Assembly (NCBI GenBank): GCA_013397455.1
Contig: VYZB01000120.1
Span: 2,220,188-2,284,187 of the forward strand
From: Crotophaga sulcirostris
Taxonomy: Eukaryota; Chordata; Aves; Cuculiformes; Crotophagidae
Direction of reading: 5' to 3'
Length of the DNA: 64,000 nucleotides
Position 1 is the first letter of the stretch. The number at the start of each line of letters is the position of its first letter. The position numbers and the translations under genes were made by a program. The notes below the pieces were generated by a model. That model was not told where the DNA came from. It searched no databases and was given only the letters and a program-made list of their open reading frames with translations. Of this stretch, positions 25,767 through 37,052 are shown piece by piece.

Positions 25767-28700
25767 CCAAGGTATTCAGAATGCCTTATTTATGCTATCA
25801 GTGCATCCCAGTATTTCTAATATTAATACAATGTTTATGCAGGATTGAGATTTCAAAATTCATAATCCTCCAAGACCACAGATCACTCAGAAGTATGTAT
25901 CTTGCTTATCCATTGATTGCTTGACACTAGCACAAACACTGGTGATCAGATATTGACTCCAGCTGGAATACTGTCTATCATATTTTGCCCTATTCCCAAT
26001 TCTCCTGATAAAGTGTCATCTGTATTTATAAATCTGACACACCACTGAACCTGGATACCAAATGTTAGTCAAGATGAAAAACCTATTGACAACACAATTA
26101 AGATCAACTAGTCTTTTTATACTACCAATTTTTGAAACCTTCCTTTTGGTCAACAGGAATAATTTATCAGCCAGTGGTTCTCTAAAACTGACAAAATTAA
26201 AACATCAACCCTTAATTTCTTATTAAATGCTTAAGTGTATGGGGTGACACCGTTGAGTTTACCCCCAAGAAAATCACACTAAAATTGCACTGCAGACAAA
26301 ACAATGTACATTAACAACACAAATGCCTGAAACATGGAAAAAAAACCGCAACAGGATGTGATTGGTTTTGTACACTGACGTTGTGTTGTGACACAGTGGT
26401 CTCATCCATTTCTTCGTGTTGATGCAAAAGGTTACTTCCTTCCTGTTTCTCCCTCCTTCCCACTTCCTTCCTGGCTACCATTCCTTGCTTGACTGTTTGG
26501 CCTTAGCTTCAGTAACACGAGTTCATGCCTGTGAACTTGACAGCAGTCTGGTCTGAGAGATGAGGAAAGCTGCCCAAGGCCACCTGTTGAGAATGCAGCC
26601 CTTCGATGGAAATACGGAATTCAACTGACCGAATTCAAGGGTTTCTCCCAGTCAAAATTTCTGGTTGTGCTGTGCTAGGTGATAGGATAGGACTCCATGA
26701 GGAGAGCTGCTCTCCACATCTCTGAGAGATATCTCCTATCTTGTTTGAAAGCTGATATATCCTCCAACTCTGCTGAAGCTATTTTAGTTAAGCTACAACA
26801 ACTCAATTGGCTAAATCCTTACTAGTGATATGTAGTTAGAGATCACCCAAAGCTGATAATGGGACTGTGGATCTTGTCCTTAAGAAACTTTAAGATCTTT
26901 ATTATTTTCTCAGAAATGTCAGTGGAAAACATACTAATAGCAAAGGATGGGCAGGGACTGACCTGTCAGCAATGACATCAATTCAGATGTGCATCAAAAC
27001 ACAGTGGCCTGACAGATGAATGACAAAAAACCAACTCTCCCACAAAGATTCTCATTCTTGCTGTACAACAGATGATTATTTCGCTTAATCAAATTTTCAA
27101 TTAAGCTGCCTACAGTGTCAGGAAGCCACAAAGTCATTTAATAGACAGCAGTTATAATGGGCTGGAGAGGAAAGATTTAAACTGAACTGATCCTGATGGG
27201 ATTTCCCAAGCTCAGGAAATTCTCACATAAAGGACATTATGGGAAGAAAATGAGCTGGCTTTAGAAGGATCAAATTTTTATTTTTATTTCTAGATTTGAA
27301 ATCTTGAGCTGAAATCAGCAAATTATTGGTTGCTTTTGCAAAGCACATATTTTACACATTTAAAAATAGGTAGAGCTTCAGTGATTGCTATCAAGAAAGA
27401 TATTCCCTTTATTATGTTTGTATATAAATCTGAGAAATGTAGAGTTCTTCTCAGAAAGTGTGTTAGACAAAGGAACAGAGGTAACATGGTAAAGGCTACT
27501 TGAATTATGCATTTTTTTGAAGAGTAGACATGAGAGCAAATGACCCACCTCTCAAAATGCTTGCTTTGAAATCCCTGTCCTGCATGAGGTATTCAGTCCA
27601 TGAACAATCATTCAGAGAGCAATTCAGGTTTCTAAACATGAAGCCACTTTAAGTTCCCCACTTGGTGTACTACCCAACCTCCAGCTCCACCCCTGCAGAC
27701 TGTGTACCTCCTGTAGGTCCTACCTGCAGCTGCCAGTTCCATATGGATGTTTTGGATACCTTTAGATGCTTACAGTTTTTGTAGATACTTATATAATATT
27801 TAGGGTTGTGGATTGCACCCTCAGCTTGTACATGTCGCGGTTTTCTGTCTATAAAATGAGAAAATAAGCCGTGCTTTCTTCTTTCTTCAACCTGTGCTAG
27901 AGTTTGTGGCGCTGACACAAACATTCAGAGTTCTGAGAAAGGCAAAGGTGTTTCCAGTGCAAAAATCTCATGGAATAGATTGAAGTCTGTGCACAGAACT
28001 TGTCATGAAATTCTTCGAGGAAACAATCATCTGCCTGTCTGCTTTTAGTGGCTGGCTAATTCCCTCCCATGAAGTATTTTTCATAGGTTGACCATGGGCC
28101 ACACGGCCTGGCATCTTGGCAACCCATGCTGACATCTTGTCTAGAGAAGTCACAAACCCACCAGAAGGAGGGCTTTTCCCTATTACGTGTATACACGGGG
28201 GTGCCTGCAGCAGGCAGCTAGTGCCTCTCATCACTCTATAACAGGACTAAACCATACCAGCTTCCACTCATTAATTACACATTGAATATATTTGTGTAGA
28301 ATAGCACTATTTGCCAATAATATAAAGCAATTCTGTGCTTGACATCCAAATAAATAGAAAATTCTGCTAAGAGTCTATTTTCTTGTTCAGTACAGAATTT
28401 CAATAAGGTATCTTTCATTTCAAAAAGTCAATCTTCTCCTTATTTAAAGGTATTAAGCAGTCCTTCATTCTGGTGGCTGCTTTTCAGATGCTTCAGGCTG
28501 TCTGATCATCAGTGATGAAGAATATCACCCACTGTCCTTCTTTGGAACTGGGATTTGTGACAGCCCATGGTAAATGCCCTGGAACAGGAAAATATTCCAC
28601 AGATAATTTAACTGCACCAAATTATTTCATAAAGTATTTATTTAAAAGGACTCTGCACTTCAGTGATACACTTATTGATTTGATATAAAGAGAAAATATC

Positions 28701-29497
28701 CATTTTCTGGTTGTATTATTTTATCATGTTAGCTTTCTATTGAATGTTACTTTTTGTTGCACAGGGAATTTGTTCTCCAAACAAATATGTTAGGTACTCA
28801 ATTTGAAATGGTTTTATTGAATTTCTGAATGTTTTTCCCTCCAGCTGACTTCCGTTTAATACATCTTTACTCTTGATTTAAATATTTCCCTGTGTAGGAA
28901 CTGACTGCTGGAAAAGACGACAGCATCAGGATACCTGCCACTCCACCCATTTTTAAACATTTCCCCTGAGTAATAAGTTCAAAGACTATAGGACCCCAGC
29001 AAGAATGTTCATATGCCTGCAGACTTGATTTCTCACCATTAGGGGTATTGACCACTTCTTGGGCTAGCCGGGATTGAAGGAACCAAAAGCAAACCTATGA
29101 TGAAATAGAGGAGCTGTTCCCAAGCCCAATACTGCCCTGCTCAGTGATCTCAGATTAGTGGCTTCCCATGAGTGGGAACTCAGAAAGAGTTTCAACCCCT
29201 CTGCCTTACGCTTAGTAGTAAAATGAGTAAAATGATGGCTACAAAACAGCCAACGCTGGCACATGGTTGGTGGTAGTGGAGACTGTTGAGAGGAGTCCCA
29301 GTTCCAGCTAGCACTGCTGGGGGTTTGAGGGTAAATCCGAAAATTACAGGCTTCTGGATGACTTTGAGCTAAGAAGCAGCAACAGTATGAATAACTGTGG
29401 AACAAATAAGATTGATTAGACATAGCAAAAGAAAAGTGCTTCTTGGGTAAAGTTACTGCTTTGTCATAGCGTCACGGCTATTTTCCTCCTGAAACGG
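25767..29497. other. Non-coding sequence, no gene seen
   Basis: No gene is visible. A GATGAGGAAAGCTGCCCAAGG stretch at about 26560-26585 is weakly MIR-like. A CT-rich patch lies near 26440-26475. Open frames at 27670-27924, 27968-28234 and 29064-29423 (all minus) have no recognisable features. Confidence 0.5.
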
Positions 29498-29815
29498 AAT
29501 CATAGAATCATTAAGATTGGAAAAGGCCTCTAAGATCATCCAGTCCAACCATCAACCCAACACCACCATGCCTACATGTCACAAAGTGCCAGTTCTACAC
29601 ATTTTTTTGAACAATTCCAGGAAAGGAGACTTCACCACTTCCATGAGCAGCCTGTTTTGATAAAGCAATATTTTCAATATGCAATCCCAACCTCCAGTAG
29701 TGCAACTTGAGGCTATTTCTCAACTCTCATTCTATCACTTTTTACTTGGGAAAAGAGACCAAAATCCACTTTGCTACAACCTCCTTTCAGGTAGCTGTAG
29801 AATACATATTGAGAT
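29498..29815 (-). mobile_element. CR1 LINE 3' end, canonical-type tail
   Basis: On the plus strand it begins AATCATAGAATCATTAAGATTGG, the reverse complement of the normal CR1 tail region, followed by AAGATCATCCAGTCCAACC, CAACCCAACACCACCATG, GCAACTTGAGGC, ACTTGGGAAAAGAGACC and CTACAACCTCCTTTCAGGTAG. This is the typical avian CR1 3' portion. Similarity fades at about 29815. Indels and point changes (near 29590-29690) have closed the ORF2 reading frame, so it is older than the copy at 19385. Confidence 0.92.
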
Positions 29816-31297
29816 ATCAAGCACTGAAATGTAAAGGGATTTATAAATGGTTTCATTTCTTTTAATACTTTGTCTTAATACTTTGTCAGAGATGCCTGAG
29901 TTTAAAGTATGAGAAAATTGAGGTATGACAAGAAATGGCATCAGCCACTCACCTCCTAACAGCAGGTACCCACCACAGAGCAGCTCAGGCTACATGTTTT
30001 CGTCTTGCAGGTGTAGTCATAATAAATGAGCTGTGAATAGGCTCCAGGTAAGGCCATTAAGGGTGAGATAATATCCAGGATTTTCTCATGTGCAAGCCTG
30101 CATGGAGAAAGAATTCTTGAACCACGAGTTGTGTATGGTCAACTTGGACATGGCTTGACTATTCATCTTGCTTTTTACTGAAGACAGAGTTCTCTACAGC
30201 TCTGCAATACATTACCTGATTTTCTAAATACATATGTAGCTGTTCCCAAGCAAAATCTCATTATTCATTAATTTTAAACCATCAAAACAAAACTAGAGAT
30301 TACTCTATGAGAGTTCTCCAGGTGCTGGACATCTAAATGTATTTATTTAGTTAACTGCTAAGAATTTTTAAAAGATCATTAGTGTCACCACTGCTTTCAG
30401 CTGAGCTATGCTGAGTGCACAATGGGGCAGGCTAGATAAGCAGCTGAAATATGAAATGAATACATACAAATGAATTTGCACTGGCAAACAGAAGTGAAAT
30501 TTCTCATTCAACCTCAGCACAGACTCTTTTGAGCAAACAGTCCTGAATGTGGAGTTTGTTCATCTTGTTATCCTTCCCGTTTTATTCACTGGGAATAAAA
30601 ACTTCTTTAAGGCAACCAGAGATATTCTGAGAGGTCATTGGTCAAAGTTTATGGGGTGTTAAAACACATAGAGTGTTTACAGAACTGATGACATTTGCAG
30701 CATAGAATATTAATGGAATTTTAAGTGTGCTTGACTTGTGCAACTAATTAGAATGACAGCAAGGGAAGAACCCACACAGATGTGACCGAATGTAGGAGAT
30801 GGGAATTTAGAGATAGTGGAGAACCCTATAATCAATTACAGAAAACTCTGTAATCCTGAGAAATATACTCTCACAAGAACTCTCTGAAAATAGCAAACGT
30901 GAGTCCTTAGATTTAGACATTTAAATCCACACATATGCATTCAGATTCCACTGCCAAAACGGACTATTAGTTCATAAAATTTGATCTTCAGTATATTAGA
31001 GTTATTACTTCATCACCCAATTAATTCAGTATAGAGCCAAATAACTTCTGTTTGATGAAAGGATAATTTGTGTTTGACTAACGCATAACTTCTGGTACAA
31101 TATCTGGTCTTGATCTGACAATAGCTGGAGACAGAAAATCTATTGCATGGTAGTTAGTTTGAATGGCTAATCCCACTTACCGTTAAAAAAAAAAAAGGTA
31201 TCTGACTTCTGTCCTCGATTGACTTAGCTTCAGATTCCAACCAGTTTCATTCTCTACTAAATTCAAGACCACTTCAGTGCTCAATGTTTTCTCCCCA
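29816..31297. other. Non-coding sequence, no gene seen
   Basis: AT-rich with an A-run at about 31184-31197. I see nothing else. Confidence 0.5.
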
Positions 31298-31600
31298 GAA
31301 AGGGATTTATATGCGCTAATCAAATCCCTTCTCAATTTTCTTTCTGATAAGATTGGGGGGAAAAAAAAGATATGTTTTTCCCGTTCTTACACCACTTACT
31401 GCTTTCCATCTTTTCAATGTTTTTTTAAAAAAGTAACAAACTTGAACTCCATATCCTAGCTGTTGCGTTGCCAGAACAGCATACGAAAGTGCTATCACCC
31501 CTCTGCTTCTACTCATTACTTCCACGTTTGTACAGCCAGGATGCATCCCTCATGGCACAGCAATGCACTGGGAGGGGATGCTGAATTCCTAGTCTACTAA
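31298..31600 (-). mobile_element. Ancient CR1/L3-like LINE fragment
   Basis: The plus strand reads in the antisense of turtle-type CR1. Segments are TATATGCGCTAATCAAATCCC, TTTTCTTTCTGATAAG, CTTGAACTCCATATCCTAGCTG, GTGCTATCACCCCTCTGCTTC, GTTTGTACAGCCAGGATGCATC and CACAGCAATGCACTGGGAGG, in the order and spacing expected of that family. It is strongly diverged and has no intact frame. The family match is from memory. Confidence 0.6.
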
Positions 31601-34232
31601 GACTGTGCTTTGTAGTATACTATCAACTATTAATGTTTTTGGTTGGCTTATATTTGACAAACCAAAAGAAGCAGCTCCTTTTGCTGAAATGTTTGCTTTC
31701 TTGTTCTGTGCCTGACCACCCTACTTCCTCAGTCTTCCAGCAGCCTGCAGCGTGTCATGGGACTTCCTAGACCTGCTCTGTTGCCATTCAACGCAGCATT
31801 AATGCCATTCCCAGGTGCCACTGAGCTCTCCATGGCTAAAGCTTTTCTACTTTATCTAGGAGGACTTCCACTTCTCAGGCTTGGATGTTTCTCCTGGATG
31901 CACCCTGACTCTACATCATGTGAGCCTACACAAAGACCAATGCCCTTCTACTGCCCTCCCTCTAATTTCTGCCCCAAGAGATGGGCTGTCCTGTCTGGAA
32001 CAACTCTACAGTCTTGCATGCAACTAAGCTAAGTCTATGCAAGACCATGATCCCAAAGAGTATGCTGAGTAGAGCAGAAGGCTAGGATGGCTGTCGTCTG
32101 TCTAGGTTGCCCCAACATGTCTAAATAAAAAGGAATAAATTTTAAAATAAAATATCTACTACATAATAAACCCTTTTCTAAAAAACAGTAAGAACAATAT
32201 CCAGTCTTGGAAGTCACAATGAGGAGAAAGAGGAGGCAAGGATAAAGCAGATGAGTGAATATAACATTAAATTGTTTGAGGCTTACAAGTTGGCAAAGAG
32301 AAAATGCCTGAAGTAGAAGGTGACAACTGAAATCTGGACTAGGAATAACAAACTATTGATAAGATAGAGAGAGGAATTATATGAGGAGCAGAGATTGTGG
32401 TTTGTCAAGGGGAGATGTAAGAGATGCTAAAGGGAAGAATTATATTTTCTCTGAGGAGCGGGAACACAGAGAGTTGAACACATGAAGACTGCCGACAGTA
32501 AAAGCTGGGAACAGAGACAACAGTCTGGCCATACAGTCTGTTCCCACTGTTCTCATCTTACACCACTGAATCCATAGGGAGAGGGTCTTTATATCTCCCA
32601 CAATTAGAAAACTCTGTGTCCACTTCTGAGCCCTATGGCCGGGGTAGTAACTGCTTTAGTCAGCAAAGGCCCAAGTTCTACAAAAGAAAAAGTAGCAGTC
32701 ATCTCAAGGCCTTTTTCATTGGTTTTTATTTTATTTTACTTTATTTTATTTGGTACCTGATGCCAGTTAGAGGTGTACTGGTCCCTCATACATTTCTAAA
32801 CTCAGTGTTACAAGTAGGAGGGATTCGCCAAAGAAATATATTCTACAACTAAATTTCTTTTTCTCTACTGATTGCTGGGGTTACTTAGAACGGGTACTGT
32901 ATTGCTTATGTAGCCTTTAACCAGCAGAGCAGGTCAGTATTTGACTCTCTCACTGCTCAGTGTAGGCAAGTAATTTAGTTACACCACTGAGAGAGAAAGG
33001 TGATGAAAGCAAAAAATTGCTGTCAAAGACAGTAGGTCCTTGGGATAGGAGAGAGAGAATCTAGTTCAGCAAAGCAGTAATATTTTATAAGCTCGTAAAA
33101 ACCTGTGATACTGGTCAAATGCCAGAAATCAGATGTTAAGCAGATTAAAGAATGGACTGGCTTATCAGCTGCAAGTTGAATGAATGCAGAATGTTTCATT
33201 TTGGATCGATGACCTCCAAAGTGGGCTAAAGCCTGCTGATGAGGGAGCACCAATACACTGGCTTGCATTCTGAGTGCCAGGAGGTTATCACCAGCTGCTG
33301 ACGTTCAGCTCCAGCAGAAGGAAAGCAAGGGATCCTTGACTGCATCAGAAACAGAACTTGTTGTTGTATTGTTTTGGTTTATTTTCTGAAAACCCACAGT
33401 GAAATTATATCCCCAGTCTACCAGGTGATTATTGAAAGTTTACGATACAAGCAATTTGTCTCCTTGGAGTACTTCACAATATTAGCTTTAGGTTTCAGAG
33501 TGTTGAGTGTTAAATTACTCATCACAAACAAAAGAACTACTGCAGGATAGGTGTTGATAATAATGCCCGATAGCTGTGCATAATGTTTTGATTGGCAGAA
33601 GGCAGTCTGACTACTACAGGAAGCAATTGGCCAGAGGATCTTGTTGAGGCATAAACAGTCAAAAAGAAAAAAAATCTACATGAGAGAAAAATTTGCACAG
33701 AGAAATTTAGAGCTCTGTCTACTAATTCCCTACCAAATAAGAAAGAGTTTTTCCCTTACCAGTGAATTTGTCTCCTAAGCAATGCAAAGAGAAATATGAG
33801 ACTTTGAAGACAGAGATGGATATTTGCATGCAAAACAGTGATGCTTTAAGAAGTTTTTGCTCTATAGTCATCAAAAGGTAAATGGGAATTTATGCTGGTG
33901 AACAACTTTTCATTAAAGTAAAATATGAAATAAACCATGAATACAGGACAGAGTAGAAGAAATAGACATCGTAACCACACTCAAGGAAAAGCACCCAATC
34001 CTAAACTGAAAAAAAAAACAACAACAAAACCATTATGTCCATATTTAGATCACGAAGGCACTTACATGATGTGACTAGTGGACAAGTGACCAAGACAACC
34101 AACATTTCACAGAAAATATTCGCCAGCAGAAGACAAGGTGAGAAAAGGCCCTTCTCCTATTTTCATTCAGTTCCTGTTCCAAAGTTTCCTTTCCCTTAAA
34201 ACCCAGACCAAAAGAAAAGCCGGATATTCTGT
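31601..34232. other. Non-coding sequence with a TTTTA microsatellite
   Basis: There is no gene. A (TTTTA)-type low-complexity run occupies 32723-32751 and A-rich runs lie near 33665 and 34008. The frames at 31757-32032 (plus, 91 codons) and 33023-33268 (minus, 81 codons) are featureless. I found no gag, protease or LTR-like structure immediately left of the gypsy relic that follows. Confidence 0.45.
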
Positions 34233-34722
34233 CCTCTTTGGGAATCTGTGGTTATAGAAGAAAACATATGAGACACTTCACTCTATAGAGAGCCAAGGGA
34301 ATTAAAGAAATATGCATAACATGACTGTTTCCTACTGTCAACAAGGGGAGAAATTCTGTGAGAGATGGCTGATGCCAAATATTTTTCAGCACTTGACATG
34401 TCAGCAAGGTTCTGGCAGGTGTCCTTAGGAAAACAGAGCACTCGTCTGAGCATGTTCAATACCCCCTTGGGAAACGCAGTTTTCTCAGACTGTGTGAAGC
34501 ACCCTGTGCGTTTTCACCAGAAAATACAGCCTTTGTTCATAGCACATAAACCCTTGAGATTTATCCATTGGAGGTCCTGATGTGAAAAAAAAACCCACAA
34601 ACATGAAAGAACACAGCTCTGATGCTCTGAGAAGTTTTGGGGAAAATGAGCGCTTTTGTGCTAAATTTAAGCAAAACGTAGACTCTGTGGAAGGGCAATT
34701 ACCTACTGCAGCTGCTCAGAGT
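34233..34722 (+). pseudogene. Degenerate Ty3/gypsy-type reverse transcriptase relic
   Basis: The translated stretch follows the gypsy reverse transcriptase palm domain in order. A first frame (34233-34580) carries EPREL near 34290, matching the conserved 'DPxxLN' strand. Next comes ADAKYFSALDMSARFWQVSL (from 34368), where LD is the first catalytic Asp strand and FWQ is the usual following motif, then FNTPLG and FHQKIQPLF. A second frame, shifted by one base (from about 34567), carries the downstream EH...L...F and VDSVEG segments. It is broken by stops at 34269, 34317 and 34359, by the frameshift, and by loss of the YxDD catalytic pair: the corresponding position near 34570-34575 reads Gly-Gly. 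RNase H, integrase and LTRs were not found. Ty3/gypsy elements are rare in birds, so this is probably an old amniote remnant. A decayed domesticated gypsy-derived gene is the alternative. Confidence 0.72.
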
Positions 34723-36979
34723 ACAGCGTGGTGTACTACAGCATACGGCATAGGCTATCACATCTCCTCTAGCGGGAGGGAGAAAGACATATGGACTGGA
34801 CTGTGAAGGGAATACCTGTGTGGTGTGGGTGCACGAGTGGCACCCTGGGAGCAGTAGCACACAAAGCCAGTCAAGGGACATAGGATACAATTCATTGTAG
34901 TCAAGACTGGGGCTTTCGCATCCCACTTGCTAACAAGTGGAGTGTTAATACACTCAAGAAGAGCAGGAGGAACATCAGATTTAGAGCGTAGGTGTTAAAA
35001 AGTTTCATGTTTTTATTTGTGGGAGGCCAAGGTTAGCCTGAATTACCATAAATTGCATTTTGCCACTGTCAAAAGGGACCTGTTAGCTTTCCCACATCCA
35101 CCCATGAGAACAGAGATTATTTTTCCAGCTACAAGTGTCTCATTTGCAAATTAAATATAAATGAGGAGATATTTGATTGTTCAGCCACAATCTTGATGAC
35201 ATCTGACAAAAAGGCAGGGGGCAAATGTACACGTTAGATTATGTTCTTGGCAACGTGAATTTTTGAGCAGAAAATTCCTGAATATTTTAGCTTTAGTTGA
35301 AAACGAATTAATTAATCCTAACTAATTACATAAATTAATTGAGACCAGCATCACAGTCACAGTCCTTGTTATCAATTTAAGAAAGATCTCTAAGAACTGC
35401 CAAACACAGTGGTTGTGTGTGCAAGAAATTTCAGGGAAGTTCAGGTTTAGACATGCAACTGTTAGTCCCACTTGTCCCAAATGTAACAAAAATCTAACAA
35501 TAGGGCATCCATTGAACAAATAAAATAATGGAATCATAATCCGATCTGCCCTTTGGACTGTTATGCATCAGGATCACACCAAGAAAAGCTGAGGCTGTGT
35601 TCTGTGAACAGCTGAAATTGGTAGAAAACTTAAAACAAAATTGTAGGCATGTTTAGAAAGCAACAGCAAGATGCACATCTGACTGTGGATATAGAAGGAG
35701 AAAAACTAAGTACAACAGTCAGTCACGTTCATGGTCCTGAGAGCTCTTAGCACTCTTGATGAGAATGACAGTGCAATTATTTATGCCCAAACACATTATG
35801 TTGAACCGTGGGGTCCAAACAGGCATCTCAGTGTTGATGGAAGGCAGAGACATCATGAGGTGCTGAATTGCCCATATTGCCCAGAGAAGTCCAAACTGGA
35901 AACAGCTGCATCACCTTGAGATTTCTGATTCCTAAACCTAAAATGTTTGGGACAAGTGAACTTTCCACTGCCATGTAACACAAGGAATACTACTTGCAAG
36001 GATGTTGCAGAGACTCATGTTACGAGCTAATGAATAGATTTGTCATAAGTATTTTGCATTCTGATGTTTACTGATAATTTCTGATGGCCTTATCCTTGAT
36101 TGGGAATGGAAGATGAGGGAATTATATCTCTAGGTAGGTACAGCAGGAGCTAGTTGAAGCTGGTTGTTATGTTTGTCAGGGATTCGCGTTGTGTGATGAT
36201 GACCAAAATAAAACTTGGAGAATGAGTGGAACAGATCTCTGTCAGGTTCTTTGGCTCAGCCATTGCCTAGAAGTACACACTTCTGCTATAGCAAATGTAA
36301 ATAAGATTATTGTTTTCTCTCTCTTTAATATTGTCTGGACCAGGTGCCTGAACTTAGGGTCTTTGTCCCTTTGGAGAACTTTCTGCACACAAATGGTTTT
36401 TCAGCAGAGACAGCACCTTCTCTCTGTTACATTTCTTTTATGGAGAATCTCAACTCTTCCAAATCTTTCTCTTGCAGCTCTCTCAACAGACAACTTCTCA
36501 TGAACTCCTTAGGGATCTTCCGTTCATTTTCTTTAGTAGTCATATCTATTTAGACAGAATTCTGGTTGTATTCTTTCTTCTGTCACTCTACTTCCAGATT
36601 AGTTTTGAATGCTCAATTGTTGTTAATTACCACAAGCTACAGCTTGGCCACAGTTGCATCTCTGGCTACTTTACTGCATTATTTCATTAATTTTTTTATA
36701 CTGTTCTGCAAAAATTTTAACAGACCTTTTTGCCTACTGGGTAACAGCAGTTTGGGCTTTACCGTTGCCGTACTTCTCCTTTTGCATCTTAGCTAAAGTG
36801 ACTTTCTTCACAGTGTCTCATTCAGTGACGACCAACGTGCATCCTAGGTGAAGTCCCAAAAGTTAGTCCTAATCTAGACTTCCCATAAGGTCCTTGAAAA
36901 TAATAACAGTGTGGCTCCAGCTGCTGCCCCATGCATTACGTTCTGATGCTGGAAGCACTTGCTCCAAAGCAAGTCTGGG
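34723..36979. other. Non-coding sequence, no gene seen
   Basis: No RNase H or integrase similarity was found to the right of the gypsy relic. 35731-35919 and 36189-36851 hold several overlapping plus-strand frames of 60-104 codons. They are hydrophobic because of T-rich composition, and I see no real domain. Confidence 0.45.
35305..35340. promoter_or_regulatory. Cluster of TAATTA-type homeodomain core motifs
   Basis: Within 36 bp the sequence contains GAATTAATTAATCC, CTAATTAC and AATTAATT. An octamer-like ATTTGCAAATTAA lies about 160 bp to the left (about 35151). Such clusters are common in developmental enhancers but also appear by chance in AT-rich DNA. Confidence 0.2.
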
Positions 36980-37052
36980 TACAGCAGATGTGCACCCTAG
37001 CTCTCCTGTCTTATGCGTAAGTGTTCCAGCCACTGGGCTGTGAGACAAAGGA
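36980..37052 (+). repeat. Possible MIR-like SINE 3' fragment
   Basis: CTCTCCTGTCTTATGCGTAAGTG followed by TTCCAGCCACTGGGCTGTGAG resembles the 'ctcctg...gtgctctaaccactgggctat' tail of amniote MIR-type SINEs. The similarity is short and remembered, so the call is tentative. Confidence 0.3.

Noticed and set aside
26174..26195. CAGTGGTTCTCTAAAAC, similar to a Charlie-type hAT terminus
   Set aside because: No matching inverted terminus or 8-bp duplication was found within a plausible distance.
26555..26600. GATGAGGAAAGCTGCCCAAGG, MIR-like words
   Set aside because: It requires a large internal deletion to fit MIR and is too short to support.
34723..35300. Possible RNase H or integrase continuation of the gypsy relic
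   Set aside because: I could not find conserved RNase H or integrase motifs in any plus-strand frame.
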